Shown here piece by piece: positions 62,665 to 64,000 of a stretch of 64,000 nt of DNA. The notes beneath the pieces were generated by a model, which worked only from the letters and a program-made list of their open reading frames with translations, was not told the origin of the DNA and searched no databases. Source of the stretch: Rhizopus arrhizus (lineage: Eukaryota > Mucoromycota > Mucoromycetes > Mucorales > Rhizopodaceae). The stretch spans positions 310,001 to 374,000 of the forward strand of contig JAKZZE010000017.1 of NCBI GenBank assembly GCA_024220505.1, in the 5' to 3' direction. The translations under genes were made by a program, and so were the position numbers. How positions within the stretch are numbered: the stretch's first letter is position 1; every line of letters begins with the position of its first letter.

Positions 62665-63557
62665 ATGTCATCTCACCCAACTCGATTGCTAGACAAAGCT
62701 AAAGATCCACAATTGAGCTTCTCTGTGGGTGTTCAAAAGTGGAAGGTATTTAAAGACGTTCTTAAAGGAATTTGTGAAAGGTAAATTTACGTATTCAATT
62801 CCGATGCCTACTTTTAAAAAACTGATTGAGTCAGTACATGGCGATTGAACCAATGAAAATATATATGCATATGGTGGTAGCTATTGAAAAATAATCGGTT
62901 TTAGGATGGACAATAGGTTTATTTATGAATTCAATGATCAAGCGTTCGATTTGAGTAATATAGAGGTGTGTATCGATAAGTCATCTGAAGCAAAGGTATA
63001 CAATAATAAAGAAAGGCTTACTCGTGAGGGGAAAACAAATAACTCCAGTCCACATCATGTTGTTGAATAATAGTAACCTCATCCATATTGGAGTCATACA
63101 AGTATTTGTTTTAAAAACCTATTTTTTTACAGTAAGATACGTTGAAAATAATTTGTTTGTAGTAATTTCTTAGTTTGAAGTCAACATTTCTACTTGTAAC
63201 GATCAACTTGAATCATTTATTAAAGACCTTAGCAAATTATTTACCTTACAGAAATATGCCGAGCTTTTAGCTCATGTTGCTAATGCCATGTTGGAGACGG
63301 TTTGTAACGATCATGATTCCAATACGTTGAAAAAAACTGCTTTCGATCTTCGTTCCAGTCCCATTCTTCCTTATTCAATGACGGCATCCACAACTGCTAA
63401 TTGGTTCTCCTCGTCTTAAAATAATGCTATCGAATCTACCATTCCAACTATAAATATGCAGCTATCAAGAGGAGCTTCTGATGCAGAATACGACAGTGAT
63501 GATGAAGACAGTATGTCGATAATGAACATGATTTTGAATCCAATGACTTTAAATTGA
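62665..63557 (+). pseudogene. unknown spliced gene with one in-frame stop
   Basis: Exon A 62665-62780 (starts MSSHPTRLLDKAKDPQLSFS) joins in phase across a GT...TTAG intron to exon B from 62905 (RMDNRFIYEFNDQAFDLSNI), which ends at 62965 or 62995. It then joins exon C from 63174 (FEVNISTCNDQLESFIKDL, LQKYAELLAHVANAMLETV). A TAA at 63417-63419 stops it, but the same frame continues for 45 codons to TGA at 63555 with an acidic Ser-rich stretch (GASDAEYDSDDEDSMS). Either this is a recent pseudogene, or the gene truly ends at 63419 and the acidic frame is a remnant. No family recognised. Confidence 0.45.
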
Positions 63558-64000
63558 CAAAAATTTATCTCAAAATGCAATATGCAAACAATTGTAAATA
63601 ATAAATGATGCTTAAAATATGAAATATCCTGCTATTATCAGTCTATTACAGAAGAAGCGAAGTACATTTATAATGGAATAAACTATTTGATAACTTTATA
63701 TAGCGTTCTTTTTTCATATTAAACGGTTTATAAAGCTTATATGTTCATTTTTCAATTCATTGGGATGTCAATCCTTCGCTATAATATATTCTATTACTCA
63801 CATACGATTTTAAATAATTTGAATAGAAAATTAAAGGAAAGAGAAGATATTTTCAAAGAGAAACATATACAAGTACAAAAAAAAGAGCTTCAACAGGTAT
63901 AGCAGCTTTAGTTATCACTTCAAAATACTTTGGGATCTTGGTTTCTTCTAATCATTAAGCAGGTCAAAACATACATATATATGCATATACATATAAAGTA
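63558..64000. other. right flank, no gene seen
   Basis: AT-rich sequence to the window end, no coding frame supported; ends in a TATATG-rich stretch. Confidence 0.5.

Overview
The window is nuclear DNA of a filamentous fungus, most likely a Mucoromycota species (Mucorales-like). The evidence is an AT-rich background, genes with many short introns (about 45-80 nt, GT...AG, branch points such as CTAAT/CTAAC), and a gene set that includes nicastrin, GDP-L-fucose synthase, UBE3A-type HECT and DCAF13/SOF1 genes together with Fanzor and Tc1/mariner elements. No bacterial operons, rRNA, tRNA or CRISPR array were seen. I built the exon models by hand from reading frame, splice sites and family motifs. 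Each model listed as a CDS joins into one open frame, but single splice sites may be wrong.

Layout. 0-9 kb: a membrane protein with an LEA2-like extracellular part, a Zn2Cys6 transcription factor, mitochondrial branched-chain aminotransferase, and (minus) SOF1, a U3 snoRNP WD40 protein. 9-17 kb, all minus: a large Gln-rich C2H2 factor and a DRS2-type P4-ATPase flippase. 17.5-21.9 kb: a gene-poor block holding a decayed Fanzor (eukaryotic TnpB-like RNA-guided nuclease). 22-30 kb: glucosamine-6-phosphate deaminase, the PFS2 cleavage/polyadenylation WD40 protein, a DHX35 DEAH helicase and a UBE3A-like HECT ligase. 30.3-39 kb: a transposon graveyard. A dead Tc1-like element is split by an apparently intact 2.6 kb TA-inserted DDE element, with an inverted partial copy of the Tc1-like 5' end and an orphan 236-codon ORF to its left. 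39-47.6 kb: GDP-fucose synthase, TPS2-type trehalose phosphatase, nicastrin and a two-RRM protein with an acidic/basic repeat tail. 48-55.7 kb: an alpha/beta hydrolase, Atg6/Beclin, the ESCRT-II subunit SNF8 and a PIN-like transporter. 57-60.5 kb: a small GATA factor and the SYF1 splicing factor. 60.5-64 kb: gene-poor, with one interrupted unknown gene.

The genes are housekeeping functions (RNA processing, membrane traffic, autophagy, sugar-nucleotide and trehalose metabolism) and do not form one pathway. The most interesting part is the mobile DNA: the nested DDE transposon with matching 27-bp terminal inverted repeats and a TA duplication, and the Fanzor relic, which keeps its three RuvC acidic residues but has lost zinc-finger cysteines and its reading frame.
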